Assembly (NCBI GenBank): GCA_039720395.1
Contig: CM077834.1
Span: forward strand, 4,732,607-4,796,606
Reading direction: 5' to 3'
Length of the DNA stretch: 64,000 nucleotides
Origin: Liquidambar formosana
Lineage: Eukaryota; Streptophyta; Magnoliopsida; Saxifragales; Altingiaceae
Positions 10,672 to 24,200 of this stretch are shown piece after piece (the stretch's first letter is position 1; each line of letters starts with the position of its first letter). The position numbers and the translations under genes were made by a program. The notes under the pieces were generated by a model. The model did not search any database. It saw only the letters and a program-made list of their open reading frames with translations, and was not told the origin of the DNA.

Positions 10672-10674
<3 letters not shown>

Positions 10675-10736
10675 TCCTGTCTCTTTCCCTCTCTGTATAA
10701 TATATGATGATTGCATGGTATGTGTGAAGTTACCAA

Positions 10737-13463
10737 CTTTGGAAGTGAACTTTATTCTGAAAATAATTACTGGAGTTAAGGAGAAGTTATGCTTAATTTT
10801 GGTTCCCTTTTCTTTTCTTTATGGTCTGTGCCAGCAAAAACGTTCTTACATTTAGGGCTGAAAGTGAAGCTCAAAGGTGCCCCACAGCACGCGTTCATGT
10901 GGCAACACTATTGTCTGATTAAATATAGTTTATTGGAAAATAAATTTTTTTTTTTTTATGTTTTTTTTTTTTTTTTTTTTTTTGGGTGGTGGATAGAAAG
11001 CTGGTCATTTTGTTTTAGGTTGGGTACGTAAAGTACCTTGATACTCTAGTGAAGAGTATTAAAGAATGATTTGGGGGACCACGTACATGTCGTGTCTATC
11101 TCAAAAAATGCCTTGGTGCAATTACAAGCAACCTTCACAAATCCTCCCTAAATTCGATGGGCTTCGTTTTTTTTTTCTTCGGTCACCATGGTGAGGATTG
11201 ACGCAGTTATTATTAGTATATATAATATTTTAACGAGATAAAATCATCCATATAATTTTTTCCATCTTTATAAAGTCACTAGTATTTGTTTCTCTTTGTT
11301 ATTTATTTATTTTATTAGAATTTTTGTAAGATTATGAGTATAAAGGATTTTAATTTGATTAATTATTTAGTCTAAATGACACTATTAGAATGATACTAAA
11401 ATCAGCAACTTAATTTTTTAGTGGTGCTTAATATTTGGCTTGAAATGACTCACTATTATTATTATTTTTTTTTTCTCATTACTTTTTAATATATGAGACA
11501 TCTCTTGGTGTACTTGGACCTATGGCCTTGAATACAAGTAAGGTCATTGTGTGTTAGACACCCTGCACCCACTAAAGCATAATATTTAATCCTAGGCTTT
11601 TGTGGGCATTTTAAGTGCATAGCTTCTTATGCAATTGAGGCCATAACACCATATATCACAATGATAAAAGTACTTGGATAAGGGAGAGTTCTCTCTTAGC
11701 CTCATCACAAGAATGTTGCATAAATCTCAAGGTATATATCCCATGGTCAGATAGAGAATCATCTTAGGTGTCACGTACAATTAAAATTCATTTTTAATAA
11801 ATAAAAATAGTAGGAAGGGAAGACCGATATCGCAATCTTACTAGAAGCTAGCGGGCTCTACCGACACTTTGCTACGCGCAAATAGGCATTTTTCAACCTA
11901 TCAACTTAACCATAGTTGAAGGTAAGCATCCCACCAAGGCATAATAAGAAACAGGTGGTACCGCGGTAGCCTAGTAAGAATCCAGAGTGAAGCTTAATTC
12001 AGGTTTCAAACTGAAGACCCACTAGCCTCCAGACCTTATCAAGAGTAGTGATTGAAGCCAGTGGAGTATTGGACCATCACTCTTTGTGGCTACATATAAA
12101 ACTTCTTCGTACAACGAACTCTTCTAAGTTTTATGATATGGTGGCAATGACATTGAGATTCTAAAATGTATGTAGTATAATAAATAATAAATTAACTGAT
12201 ACCATCATACAAATAATTAGTTTAAATCTTTTTAAAAAGTAATATAGGTTTATGTCAATGCCACAGAATCAATATTATAATTATAATGATGTGCTGCATT
12301 TATGTCTTAATTTGCTTGATTAATATATACATTAAAAAAAAAAAAGGGAGGGGGGGGGGGGGCTCATAGCTAGGTTGATCCATTGGTTAAAGGTTGAGCC
12401 ACGTGTCGCAATTTAATGAGCCTTTGAAAATGTGATACATACATTCCTCCTCTAGCCCTCTACCATGCAAATCACGTTTATGTATATGCTTTGCCCAGCG
12501 AAACTGAAATTCTCTTTAGCCTTTGCTTTGATAAAACAGGTGACAGACACAGATTCTTACCTTTAACTTTTAAAATTTTCATTTATGACCTTCCCTTTAG
12601 CTTGGATGGTGTTCATATATATTCTTGTAGGCATGATCAGCTTGGGATTTAAGAAACATTTCGTCCTTTGCTACGTTCACCACTTTCGAAGATGTGTCTC
12701 GGCTTGGGTGGTAAAATTTTTTACTTGTCTTATTATGAATCTCAATTCGAATTTCTTTAGGCATCTGTTGTCATTCCACTAATTATAAATATTTTTTTTT
12801 TTATTTTTTTATTTTTTTAGCACATTTCAAATAACATATTAACACATCATAAATTACCCAAAAAAAAAAAAAAATACATCATAATATCTCACACCCTATT
12901 CTATCACTAGGATAATTCTGCCACGTCGAAGTAGTCTAACATTATATTTTGAAAATAAACTTAGCTTGAAACTTCTCTCCTCAAAAGGAGTATTTAGATG
13001 CTACTAATTTACAATGTCACTGGCGACCATTAATTATAAAAGTATTATTATTCATCCGATATCATAATATAGGATTCTATTTGGTCACGTACTTGGATCC
13101 CAAGCCTTTGTTAAAATCCTAAATTACAAGATAGGAAAATGTTATAACCCTAACCTTTTTTTATGTCTCAACTATCCCAACTCTTTTATATAAGGTAGAG
13201 GTTACACATCTGTGAGGGCCCACACAGTGATAAATGTAATTTTTCTGACTATATAATTATGGTATATTGCAATTTTTGGTCCCTACTCCAAAAAGGAAGA
13301 AAAATTCTCTCCTCCATCATCAAGTTGCCGTGGGCTGGGATAACCACAAAATCTGATGGGCCCAATTCAGCCAGCTTAACCATAGGCCTATGTGGACAAG
13401 TTGAAGCCTGGCCTGTGTAAAACCGAGCCTGACTATGTATTATATGTAGCGTGCGTAGAATAT
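10737..13463. other. Intergenic, AT-rich
   Basis: Holds T-rich runs (10948-10983) and a 13-base G-run (12350-12362). Short open frames lack recognisable protein features. Segment 11815-12070 looks like degenerate repeat sequence but I could not assign it. Confidence 0.45.
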
Positions 13464-13860
13464 TGGGGCCCTCTATTTGCACTCCCAAAATTTGTTTTTT
13501 ATACCTCATTTATTTTACATTTTAAAATCTAATGAAAAATATAAAGGTTTTTATGAAAATTGACGGTTGTTTATTAGAAAACATCATTTTAACTAACTTT
13601 GCAGAATAAATTTTTTTTTAAATCTATCCTTTAAATAGACATTTTAGTAATTTACGAAATAGAGACTGTAAATTATAAAAAAAATTTACTTAAATGATAA
13701 ATTTTGAAAAAACTTTATTCTACAAAGTTGTTCAAAATTATGTTTTCTATTAGACAATGCTATTAATTTTTATAAAAACAATTTATATTTTTCATAAAAC
13801 CTTAAAGTACAAAATAAATAGATGATTAAAAGCAAGTCTTGGGATACCAATAGAGGTCCT
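13464..13860. mobile_element. MITE-like inverted-repeat element with 12-bp target duplication
   Basis: 397 bp. The left end (GGCCCTCTATT) and the right end (AATAGAGGTCC) are inverted repeats, and the complementarity continues inward over most of each arm, so the element could fold into one long hairpin. Perfect 12-bp direct repeats TGCGTAGAATAT flank it at 13452-13463 and 13861-13872. A duplication of 9-12 bp suggests a Mutator-type origin, but the family is unproven. No coding capacity. Confidence 0.75.
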
Positions 13861-13872
13861 TGCGTAGAATAT

Positions 13873-15050
13873 ATCATATCTACTTATAAAGAATATTACA
13901 CTGAATTTAACATAACACGTACTATATTTGAGTTGTATTAATGCAAGAAAAATGTTATTTCACCCATTTTGTATCATCTATTTTTTTCACCCACCTGATG
14001 TATCCTTGGAATTTAGGAATAAAGAGAAATCTAATCATTCTCCCCTCCCCCATAGGCTTCGACATCCTCCCCTTTTTTGGAAATTATGCTGTATCATCAT
14101 GCTATTATCATGTAGGTATTGTACTTTTTATATTTTAACAGGCATTGAAAAAAAAAAAAATCAAGATAGCCCATTGGTGCAATTTCAACCACATCTGGAT
14201 GGACTGTTGTTAAATAGAGTCCCTCCTTGAACCCATTTTGATACATTTCTTTTGAAAAATACAAACTCAACCGAGTCATGTGACTCGATCAGAATCAAAG
14301 GAGTCAACCGAGTCAGATCAGTGACTCAGTCACGGAAGCCATCCAGATTACTCAACTCCCCATTTTTTGGAGTGTAAGAGTCAACCATAATTTTGGGTCA
14401 AATGTAGTTCATCCAAATTGCAGGCCAATTTTAATTGTAACCTCAATTAGGCCAAGAAATTATTGCAAAAGTTTATTTTAGGTCAACTTTATGAAAAAGA
14501 CTAGCTAGCGCAATCCACAAATGACGTAGCTTTTGGTGTAAATGCATGCAAAGGGGGGCCATCTTTGGTGGGAAAACAGTGTGAGTACGTGTTTTGGCAG
14601 AAAGAGAAACATGTGATTTCAGGCGATATTCACGCAAAATTCCATGGCCTAGCTTGAGCCTTTTTCTGCGTTTAAAGTTTGAACAGGGCTTCTCTTTATG
14701 ATGCTTCAAGTAACATTTCAGAGGAAATGAAGGAAAAGCTCAGTTTTTTGCTTGCCATAATCCCAAACTAGTACTTTTTTATTAATTATCACTAGATTGC
14801 TTAAAGCTTTAAATAGCCAATCTAGCTAGTATCTTAAGGACCAATATACTTTTTTTCAGAATTTTGACCATATAGTTTAGAGGATTTTTTTATTCAATGG
14901 GGTTGTTTCCATCATAAGATATCACAGGGACGGCCGTGGCATCATGAAAACTGCAAAAAAAAACAAAAACAAAAACAAGAAAAAATGAAGAAGAAGAAGG
15001 ATTTCACATTTTCACAACTCGTTTTGAATAGCACATAGCGATTTTGTTCA
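13873..15050. other. Intergenic, AT-rich
   Basis: No gene recognised. Around 14264-14340 there is a run of short GAGTCA/GACTCG-type repeats (ACCGAGTCATGTGACTCGAT and variants). Confidence 0.4.
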
Positions 15051-15335
15051 AGGTATATGAAAACATGTTTAATTCGATATTTAATTGGTGTGGGATGTGG
15101 TATATTTCCAACACTTTTTCTCATATGCAGACCTATTATTAAGATTCAAATGACCTGTCACGTGGACAATAATGACAGGTTCATGAACGAAATAGGTTTA
15201 GGAACGACATATTCTGATACCATATTAAGTTTCTAACTTACAAGCTTAAACTTATAAGTGGAGGGCCTAAACAGGTATATGAAGATATGTTTAACTCAAT
15301 ATTTAATCGGTGTAGGATGTGGTATATTTCTAACA
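15051..15335 (-). mobile_element. TRIM-like element (two short LTRs, tRNA-Met PBS, PPT), 3' LTR truncated
   Basis: Read on the minus strand: a 113-bp LTR (15335-15223), then TGGTATCAGAAT (15222-15211), which matches the first ten bases of the tRNA-Met primer site. About 95 bp of non-coding interior follow, then a purine tract (about 15120-15114). A second LTR starts at 15113 with TGTTGG and is truncated at about 15051. The two LTRs match over their shared part. The size and lack of coding capacity fit a terminal-repeat retrotransposon in miniature. Related solo LTRs lie at 29929-30046 and 35133-35245. Confidence 0.75.
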
Positions 15336-16250
15336 ATATGACAAGGGCACGTCTCCATTTTCTTAGAATTTTTTTTTCTTTTGAACAACGAGTATCAAGG
15401 TCTTCAATCAGCCATCGATAATTTGATCGATATGTTGTAAAAATAGTATAAAATTTTTAATTTCAAGCTAAATATTCAATTTACACTAGAGTATGATCAT
15501 ACTCCGTAATAAAAATCATTAAATAAGGAATATAATAAAAATCATTAAAATTAATTAGCCCGTGTTGTAACATCTGCTTTAATTTATCAATATATTGTGA
15601 TGGTTACTGGTCGTTTTAGTTCCAAAAGACAACAATTGTGAAGGCCTCCTACTATCATGAGCAAAAGTACTGTTACGGTAAACTTCAATTTTCGCACTCA
15701 ATTGCAAGAAAAGTACTTCTGAAATCCCATTTTAAAAAAAATTAAAAACTTCCAAAATCCAAACCAAAAAGTACCTTAATGCATCATGTCTTTTGATCAT
15801 TCAAAGAACTTTGATTACTTTGATGATAAATACTCGTAATAGTCATTACAATGAACTTATCTATAGCGTCAAAAACTTTATATATGATAATTTTTTATTT
15901 ATTCAGAATTGGAAAGGGACTCAAATTCCTCTTCAGTACACCAATGTCCAAACAATGAATTGAAATTGCATGCTCCCTCGTATATATTGTATGTATATAA
16001 CAAAGTCTATATATATCTCAAACCCTATAACAAATCATAAGCTAATAATAATTAACAAGTGGTAAGTACATATTAATTACTAATAATTTTAAGTGCATTA
16101 CAATTGGAGAAACCCTTGAGGATTAAAAAGCAATATATAACTATATATAATTAATATCGAGAGGACCACCAAATGTGGTCTTTTATTGTTTTCTTTTTTT
16201 ACGTATAAAACGATAAATGACGAACCTCATGACCCAATTAATAGACCGTC
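15336..16250. other. Intergenic, AT-rich
   Basis: Downstream flank of the STIG1-like gene; no feature recognised. Confidence 0.4.
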
Positions 16251-16754
16251 TTATGGGTAATCACACATCCCATATATACAATATTCACCGATCTGGCACT
16301 TGTTGTGGCAACTCCCACAGTGCCTCTTGTCGTAGGCCAGATTTACACACTCTCCCCCGCAACAATCATCAGTGTACTCGCACTTTTTCTTCTTGCATGC
16401 CCCGCAATTGTTCTTGTCGTACTTCACGTCGATGCATTTGTTGTTGCAGCAAATAGTGGAGTTACGGCCTTGTTCAGGGTGACATATCTCATTGTCTTTA
16501 TTGCAATGATCGGATGCGTTAGGGTTTCTACCTCTAGGGTTTTCATTTCCGGCGAGGAAACGGCTTACCCTCTTGGATGGCATTAAATTCTTGTCATGCA
16601 AAGGTACTTCTTTCGACCATGTGTCCGATGTATCGATGAGCTTGAAAGGTGGCTTCTCTTCAGCTTCTTCGATATTTTTCATGGTAATTAAAGTGATGGT
16701 TAAAGCCATGAATATGGCTATAGTGAAAATCATCTTCATAACCTCCATGGTCAT
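16251..16754 (-). CDS. Stigma-specific STIG1-like protein
   Basis: Small secreted cysteine-rich protein of the STIG1 family. Known members act in the apoplast: tomato STIG1 promotes pollen-tube growth through a pollen receptor kinase, and Arabidopsis GRI modulates ROS-linked cell death. Single exon, 167 codons, typical for the family. An N-terminal hydrophobic segment ([16 protein letters not shown]) acts as signal peptide, followed by a variable linker. The C-terminal STIG1 domain (about residues 80-167) has 16 cysteines, with the hallmark [39 protein letters not shown] and [12 protein letters not shown] motifs. ATGs at codons 1, 3 and 6 are all possible starts; all keep the signal peptide. 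Which STIG1 paralogue this is cannot be told from the sequence. Confidence 0.93.
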   Translation of the reverse strand: MTMEVMKMIFTIAIFMALTITLITMKNIEEAEEKPPFKLIDTSDTWSKEVPLHDKNLMPSKRVSRFLAGNENPRGRNPNASDHCNKDNEICHPEQGRNSTICCNNKCIDVKYDKNNCGACKKKKCEYTDDCCGGECVNLAYDKRHCGSCHNKCQIGEYCIYGMCDYP

Positions 16755-16858
16755 GAAGAGGGGGAGAGAGGAGGGGGAGAGAGAGAGAGGGAGAATGGTT
16801 TAAGTTTTGGTTGGTCTAGAAATGATAAGCAATGGGGTGTGAGACTTTAGGGTTTATA
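16755..16858 (-). promoter_or_regulatory. STIG1-like core promoter and CT-rich leader
   Basis: On the coding strand TATAAA lies at 16858-16853, about 100 bp upstream of the start codon. It is followed by a pyrimidine-rich leader (CT runs at about 16793-16757), a common plant core-promoter layout. Inferred from position only. Confidence 0.5.
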
Positions 16859-18141
16859 GTGGGACTAAATGAAGGAGTTGACGCGGAAAAGGTGGCAAAA
16901 GGAGCACACTCTTGGGATGTAATACAAAGAGTGTGGTCCAATTCAAGTGTATAAGACACTTGAAATGCCGGTTTTTGGGGAGGGAATTAATTTGGCCACT
17001 TCCAATAATCCAATAATTCCTTCGCTGTAATGATCCAATTAATAATTTCGTACTTGGGGCGGTTCTCCTTGGAAAAGGCATATTGTGGCCAAGTTAGGTG
17101 TTTTTTGTTTTTTTGGGTACCATACGTGGGTATCTAGCTAGCCTAACTCAGTCCGCCAAGTTTTGGGTCCAAATTAATTCTACACAACATATTATCCATT
17201 CACAAGTCATGCATCCAACAGTAAAAAGCAAATATTCAAACTAGAAATTTTGGATTTTTAAGTTGTGATCCTCAAATACATGCGCTACCATTGCGGGATT
17301 GCCCAAGAGCATTTTTTATTTTATTTTATTTTGGAGCAATAAAGTTGACATGCTGATAAAGGGTAATTTAGACCTTGTGTTGCTCTTTAATTTCTAGATG
17401 GGGTGCCCCATTAAGAGTAATCCAATTAAGGTGCCCACTTCATTGACCAAGTAAGAAATTGGCCATATATGCTAGCTTTGGAAGCAAAGGGGGGGCGAGT
17501 ATTAAAGAAACGAAAATCAAATTAAAGCTTATTATACATGCACTAAATACGTTATTACGTGACGTGATTTTGTAAAAACAAACCCTTAACCTGAAAGGTG
17601 GGTTCTCTGAATGCACAATGGAGCTTAATGCATAATTTTTAATTAATCACATTCCTGCAAGTTAATTAGCACTGAAGAATTAGTGTTACATACGCGTTTA
17701 TTGAGTAACACGTAATAACACAAAAATATTAAGGGAAACTTAGAATGAAAGAGCACCAAGTGTCAAGATCTTATAGGCAACGTTTGACCTAATATATATA
17801 TATATATATATATATAGATTTTGCATGTCTGCAAGGGTTATAGAATAATCGGTGATTTGATATCTACGCCAACTCCTAGCTAGCTAGGATGATTTGTTTT
17901 TATAGTTGTAGTTATAATCACATCGTGTTATTCTAAATTAAAAAGTAATTAAAGGGAATTCAAATATGTCATGTAGGCTATCAATCAGAGAAGAACCGAA
18001 AGCAGGCCTGAAACACATGCGCGCTCTTCTAAATTAACAAGCTAGCTAGCCAAAAGAGCAGACAAGGTGATAGTATAGAGTCCCCACCCTTGCTGAATTC
18101 ATATATTTTAAATAAAAATTTGGTGAAAATATATTTTTAAA

Positions 18142-18175
<34 letters not shown>

Positions 18176-20363
18176 TTTAGTCATATTATTTAGTAATTAG
18201 ATGTTAGCTGGTGAATATGGAGCTTTACCAACTAGTCTAAGAGCATCTTCTTCCTTCTTGTTATTAATTTGTTCGTTCTAAAAAATTTCCATTTGCATCT
18301 TTGGGCCATTGCAGTAGTTAGAACAAATACAATAATAATTTTCATTTTATCAATCATTAAAATGTGCGTTTGTTTTATATTAAGCCAGTTTTGTTTTAGT
18401 TTAAGGGACTTGTGAATTAATAAAATACTCATGCACCTAACTTCAATTCAAATTAAAAAATTTTAAATGTAAAATAGTAAAACAAAATTAAAATTTTCCA
18501 ACTCATTCATTATTTTCCTGAACAAAACTGATTAAGTACTCACTAAATTCTCCATAGTAACTAAAGTGTCTATTTGTTTTAAACTATGGCCGGGGATACA
18601 GTGAGGTATATTAGGTGCATGCACATACTGCACACTATCCTTAGTTATTTCATAATTAAAATACAATATTTACTTATAAAATAATTTGAAATTAATTACA
18701 CTATATTATATTACAAACATTGGTTGTGGTCACTATCAAGCGAATGATGTTGGATCAATTTTGTCGAGTCAGGATCCTTTGATTGGGTACTTGGGTGCAT
18801 CCAACAGCTTTAAAAGGTTCAACTTTTATTCCATGTATTCGCTTGTTTTTTTTCAACCATTATATTACCTAAGCAATCTAAACACCCAAGCAGAGGATCT
18901 TCAATTGGCTCCAATTTTACCTATGTCATCTTTTTTCTTTTTTTTTTTTTTTGGGAGGGGGGTCCTAATGTCAATAAATAAAGAATCAAGAATTAATGTT
19001 TTCATAGCTAAATTCTAAAGCCTACAACAACTAATAAGCTTGGAGTCAATGAATTGTGGCCAACTCATCTAGATATAGGGATTCGGGTAGGTTAAGGGTT
19101 ATTTTCCCTCTCATCCTCTCTAATGTAACACCCTGGCCTGGCCTTTCCCCCACCCCCTTAAAAAAAAAAAAAAAAAAAAAACCACCAATGATTGAGCAGG
19201 TGATTGATGGCTCAGCCAATTGCTTTAACAGTTGTAATTACTTGTATTAGGGAACAGCATAGCATGAATTGTAGAATAAGTTAAAGTATGATTTTATTAT
19301 GTCAGAATGGTTGATAATTACTTAATTAGAGGTATGGAATAATGGAATGCCGCATTGGGAAAGCGCTGGTAGATTACAACTTCAGCTCACTCTACGGAGA
19401 AAATTCAGGTCAACCCTTTTGCAAATTCCACGTACCTGCCAAGTTTGATTTTACACGTGTGATTCACCTATAAAAAAGGGGGAAAAAAGGTGGAAAAAGA
19501 TCTTACACGTGAGAAATCAAGAACCTCCATTTAATGGTGGATGTAGAAAGATCTAGAATTGACCAATGATCATGCAGATCTATTAAGATCTCAATCACCT
19601 GATCAGTTGAACCACATATCACAGATTCTTTTTGTTTTTCCTTCGTATATTTCCCCCTTCAAACTCCATTCAAATTTTTCATTTTTACTCACGCAGATTC
19701 AACTCAGAAAATGTTTTCATTTTCGCTAAATAAGAATCACATAGTCATAGGTAAGCATTTATGAAAGCCATACAGTATACATACATAGAATATAATTTTG
19801 GCAATAAGATTTTTTTCCCCCTTTTTTTTGGTTTTTAAAAGAGAATCCAGTGGATTCTTGGCTACACAACAAGGATAGTCCATTTCTTTTCTGCTTTTCC
19901 CTGACCCTTTCCCTCCACACATGCATTCAAGATGAGTTGAAATAACAGATTCTCACAAATTCCTCACCTTTCAAAATAGAAGAAATGCCATCAACTAAAG
20001 CTAGACCAGTAAAATTCAATCAAACATGAGATCATCTCGAACTTGTTTGAGTTTGATATATTTGATCCACATGTACGTAATAACTTCCAATCCCAATTAT
20101 GTTATTTTTAAATCAATTTCATTAAGACAAGCGTGGACGAGTTATTGGTTAACCTGACCAACTGCAATTTTGGAGGAATTTTATACGAAGTATATGATAA
20201 CACTAGTAAGGATTAAGGGACAAAATTTTTATACACAAATATTTTCAGAATTATTAGACTATAAAATCTTGCAAAAACTAGTGGGTTCTAAAATGTGGAG
20301 TAAAAAAATGATTAAATATAATAATGAGCCCGTTGCATTGTGTGAAAAAGTATGCATAAGAAT
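16859..20363. other. Intergenic, AT-rich
   Basis: Contains a (TA)n run (17790-17815), a (TTA)n run (about 18144-18173), a T-run/G-run (18940-18962) and a poly(A) tract (19160-19180). No gene recognised. The segment beginning near 18238 (CTAAGAGCATCTTC) resembles one end of a common plant MITE type, but no opposite end was found. Confidence 0.4.
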
Positions 20364-21063
20364 TAGGGGTGTTAGTGGTTTAAGTTAAAATCGAGTACCA
20401 AATTACCGAAATAAAACCAGACTGGTTTGGTTTGATTTTTTTATTATTAGGTTTGGTTTTGTCTAAATTTAGAAAACCGAATTAAATTGATTTGATTTTA
20501 GTTTTCATGTTTAAAAAACCAAACCAAACCGAAAAAACCGAAAAAACCAAAAAATATATAATATATATATAATTTTATATATTATATATCAAACTTTAGT
20601 TTGTAAATTTCTTATTCTAATAAGGGCAGAATAGGTAATATATTCAACATAGTTATACTGAACTTACTGGATTACAAATAAACCTATTGAATAGTGAATA
20701 CTGACCAAATAACTAGTGATATTAGCATGTATTAGATTAGAGATTTGAATTTGGAATGACATATGTCATTATGTTTCTATTTTGGTATAATGTTTAATGT
20801 TTTTTAGTTGTTAATGTAATGCTTTTATTAAAAATGTTTTTATTTGGAGTTTGGCGTGTCATTTTTTTCATTTTCAATTATTTGTTGTTACTTGATAGGT
20901 TAAAACCGAAACCAAACCGAACCAAACCAAAATTTTTTTTGTTTGGTTTTTTTATAATATGATTTGGTTTTGGTTTTGATTTGATAAGAACAAAACCAAA
21001 ATATTATGATTTGGTTTCAAATTTATCCTAAAATCGAACCAGACTGAACCACTAACACCCCTA
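20364..21063. mobile_element. hAT-type MITE upstream of VPS35L
   Basis: 700 bp with terminal inverted repeats TAGGGGTGTTAGTGGTT (left) and its complement at the right end. The 8-bp flanks ATAAGAAT (20356-20363) and ATAAAAAT (21064-21071) match at seven of eight positions, the duplication size of hAT transposons. The interior is rich in GGTTTGGTTT and AACCAAACC arms and has no coding capacity. It ends 211 bp before the VPS35L start codon, within its likely promoter. Confidence 0.8.
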
Positions 21064-21274
21064 ATAAAAATGGTATCTTTATTACCGGACCATTTATGTT
21101 ATTCTGTTTTTCAATAATTAAATTTATTTATTATTATATTTTTCATCAAACGGTGCCGTTTTGAAGGGAGGCAGAGAGGGAGAGAAAAACGATGCGTTTT
21201 GGCGTTTCCTGCCACTCTTTTCCTCATTTCATCACTGGCAGCGAGTTGACAGTTGACACTCGAAATCCACTTCC

Positions 21275-24200
21275 ATGGAGTTCAGACCTCGAGACTACAG
21301 TGCCGAAGAGGAAGCGTACTCCCTCCCTCGCGTACGCGCCGACAATCACCCTCTCTCCGAGCAATCTTCATCTCACCAGCAGGTCCAAATATCGTCACAA
21401 CTCTCTCTTGAATTTTCCTTTTCTAATTCATTCTCACCTGAAAACCCTCAGTTTGGTTGCTAAGAAAATTTAGGAAACCAAAATGAATCGAAATTAGGAT
21501 TATTCGAAAGAAAATGAATCAAACTTCATCATAAATTTTGAATTTTCCTTTTCTGTTTCACTTCCACCTTGAAACCCTCCGTTTGGCTGCTGAGAAAATG
21601 TAGGAATGGATATTGAATCGGAATTCGGATTATTAGATGTTTCATTGTCTGGTCTCGAGAAATCAAAACCATCCGTTTTCGTTTCATTTGGTTTGTTTGA
21701 AAGAGGATGAATCGAATCTCATCGGAACTTTATTGAAGTCTCGTTAGTCGTTATACGTTGCCTAGGAAACATAAGACCTTCATTTTGATCATAAAACCCA
21801 CCCTGTTTGGTTGCCGAGGAAGTGTTGGAAAAGAAAATATATTAGAATGTATATGACTTAATTTTTTTTTTCTTTTTTTCACCAAATATGTTTTGTTTTA
21901 GTTTTCTTCATTTTCCGTTGCTCCAATGTATCTACTCCGCTGTTTTTGTGATTTTCTCTTGAGTGGAGATGCTTATGTGTCCAATAAGCCTCTATTTAGA
22001 ACTTGGAAAATTTGAAGGAAAGAAATGAAAAAGAGCAAAAATACTTTCGTAATGAATTTATTTTAAACAAATGTTAAAATTTTCATTTCTTTTCCCTCAT
22101 TCTTTCTAAGATTTAAACAGGGCCTAAAATTATTAAAATCATGAAAACACATTGAATGAGAATCAAAGTTTAGTGCATTAGCTGAAAATCAGATCAAGAT
22201 AGGACATATTCGATGGGAAGTTTAGTGTATGACACAATATTTTTCTTTTTGAATTTCTTTTCAATTTGGTCTGACTTATCTGAATTTGACAGAATTTCTG
22301 ATTTCAGATTCGGTTTGACTTGTCAACATTCCCTTGTATATACCTTCTTTTTCTTTTGTCTGAATCATATTTTTTCAATTACAAAAAATTGAAAAAGTTT
22401 TGAATATCACTCAAGTGCTCCATGAATGCAGCCAATGTAAACTAAAAAAAAAAAAATGTAAAAAAGTATTGTGGCACTTAATGGCACCTCCCAAAGCTTA
22501 TTTAGGCTTATTGTAGAAGCAATACGAATAAATTGATCATGGGTATATTAGTAAGTTTTGAAATGAGGGTTTTTAATTTGCTAGAACAAAAAAGCATAAA
22601 AAATAACTGAACCAAAATAAATGTAATGTAGTTGCATATGAATCTTTATTTTTAAGCCGCTAGGTAATTGTCTTGTAATAATTTGGGAGCCCAGAACATA
22701 ATTCTTATGTTGGAATATTCGAGATCGTGGGGAATTTTCTAGTTATAAGCAATGCAATTGGTGTTGTTTGTATTTAATCTAGGTTTTCATCAGAGACAAC
22801 TTATCTTTTGCTTTCTTGTGCTAGGTTAGCAAAAGTTAATTTAGGGTTTATATCACTTGTCTATGTAATATTAGGGGTCATTCTGAGTAGAATGACACAA
22901 TTTTTTGGATAGAGATTTATTGTCGGATATTTTTATATATATGTTTTATTTATAATTTTTTAACACATCTCATGGTAAAAAATTTCTTTGTGTAATACTT
23001 CTCTGTGGTCTTCAAATTTCCACACTCTTACAGAGTTCGGTGACATTTTATTATAGGTTGATATTGAGGATCATGAGAACAATGATTTCTTTGATCCACT
23101 GAGAGGGCCAGATACTAATGTAGCAGTTACTACTGATGATTTACAAGATGTTGAGAGCATTTTTACGGTAGGGCTTTCCCGTAGAGCTGCCATTCAACTT
23201 CCAGCAAAGGAGTGGACAACTTTTAAGAGAATATTAATGCAAAGGTTTTCAATTTCAAAAATGATTTCAATTTCTTCGGTAAGCATGTCATTCCTTGTGA
23301 AATTATATTTATTGAATTTGGATTCCTCTATTTGATATTTGGGTCTGGTAAGAACCGAGGAAGGCATGTGATGTAGTTTCCAGCTAAGGTTGTGTGGTGG
23401 GTTTTTATTAAATTGCTGAAAATCTGTACTGTTATAAAAAGTGAAGCGACTCACCTTTTCTTTTTCCATGTTTTTCGTACCAATTTCACCGCGTTTTCTG
23501 TGAAAACCCTAAATTTAACAATAATGCGTTGGTAGGTAGTTAAATTTAAGGAAAGAACATTAAGTAACTGGAGGGGATGCAAGGTGGGGTGATTGGATGG
23601 GGAAGATGAAGTGATGTAGTTAGGTAAGGAGCCCCTAGGTACGAATGGTTATTCGTAATGTAAGTTATAATTTAATTAATATTTTGATAAGTAAATTTTA
23701 AAAATCCATATCAGAAATATTGTTTGGTACATTAGGAAAATAAACACGGTGACTACAGTTTCCATAACATTTATCATTTGCAAAATAATACCCCCGACCT
23801 TTGACTTCTCTGACTAGCATCATGTGTTAAAAGGAAGTTTCTACAACTCCCTTGAATTCATCATTATTACTCTTTTACATGGGTATAATTAGATGATAAA
23901 ATTTACTCTTTAATTTTCTATTTCTGTGTGGGAGTTGTAACTTTGTGACCTTGTTGTGTTGTTCTTACAGACATCTGATGTAATAACGAAAAGTGGAAAG
24001 GGTATGGTATTCACTTTCTTTCTTTATTTCGTTTTGTTTGGTTTCAAATTAAATCATGCCATTGCCTAGCATTATTTTATTTGACTTTGGTTTCTAATTC
24101 TAAGATTGCCATCAGATCAGCTGTAACATTCTCTTATTATAGCTATACAATGACTACCAATTTGCAGCATATGAGAAATCATCAACAAGTGTGCATTTAG

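Noticed and set aside
15223..15335. Cassandra-type element with 5S rRNA in the LTR
   Set aside because: The LTR is too short and I could not see 5S box A or box C sequences.
18238..18640. MITE beginning CTAAGAGCATCTTC
   Set aside because: The matching inverted end and target duplication were not found.
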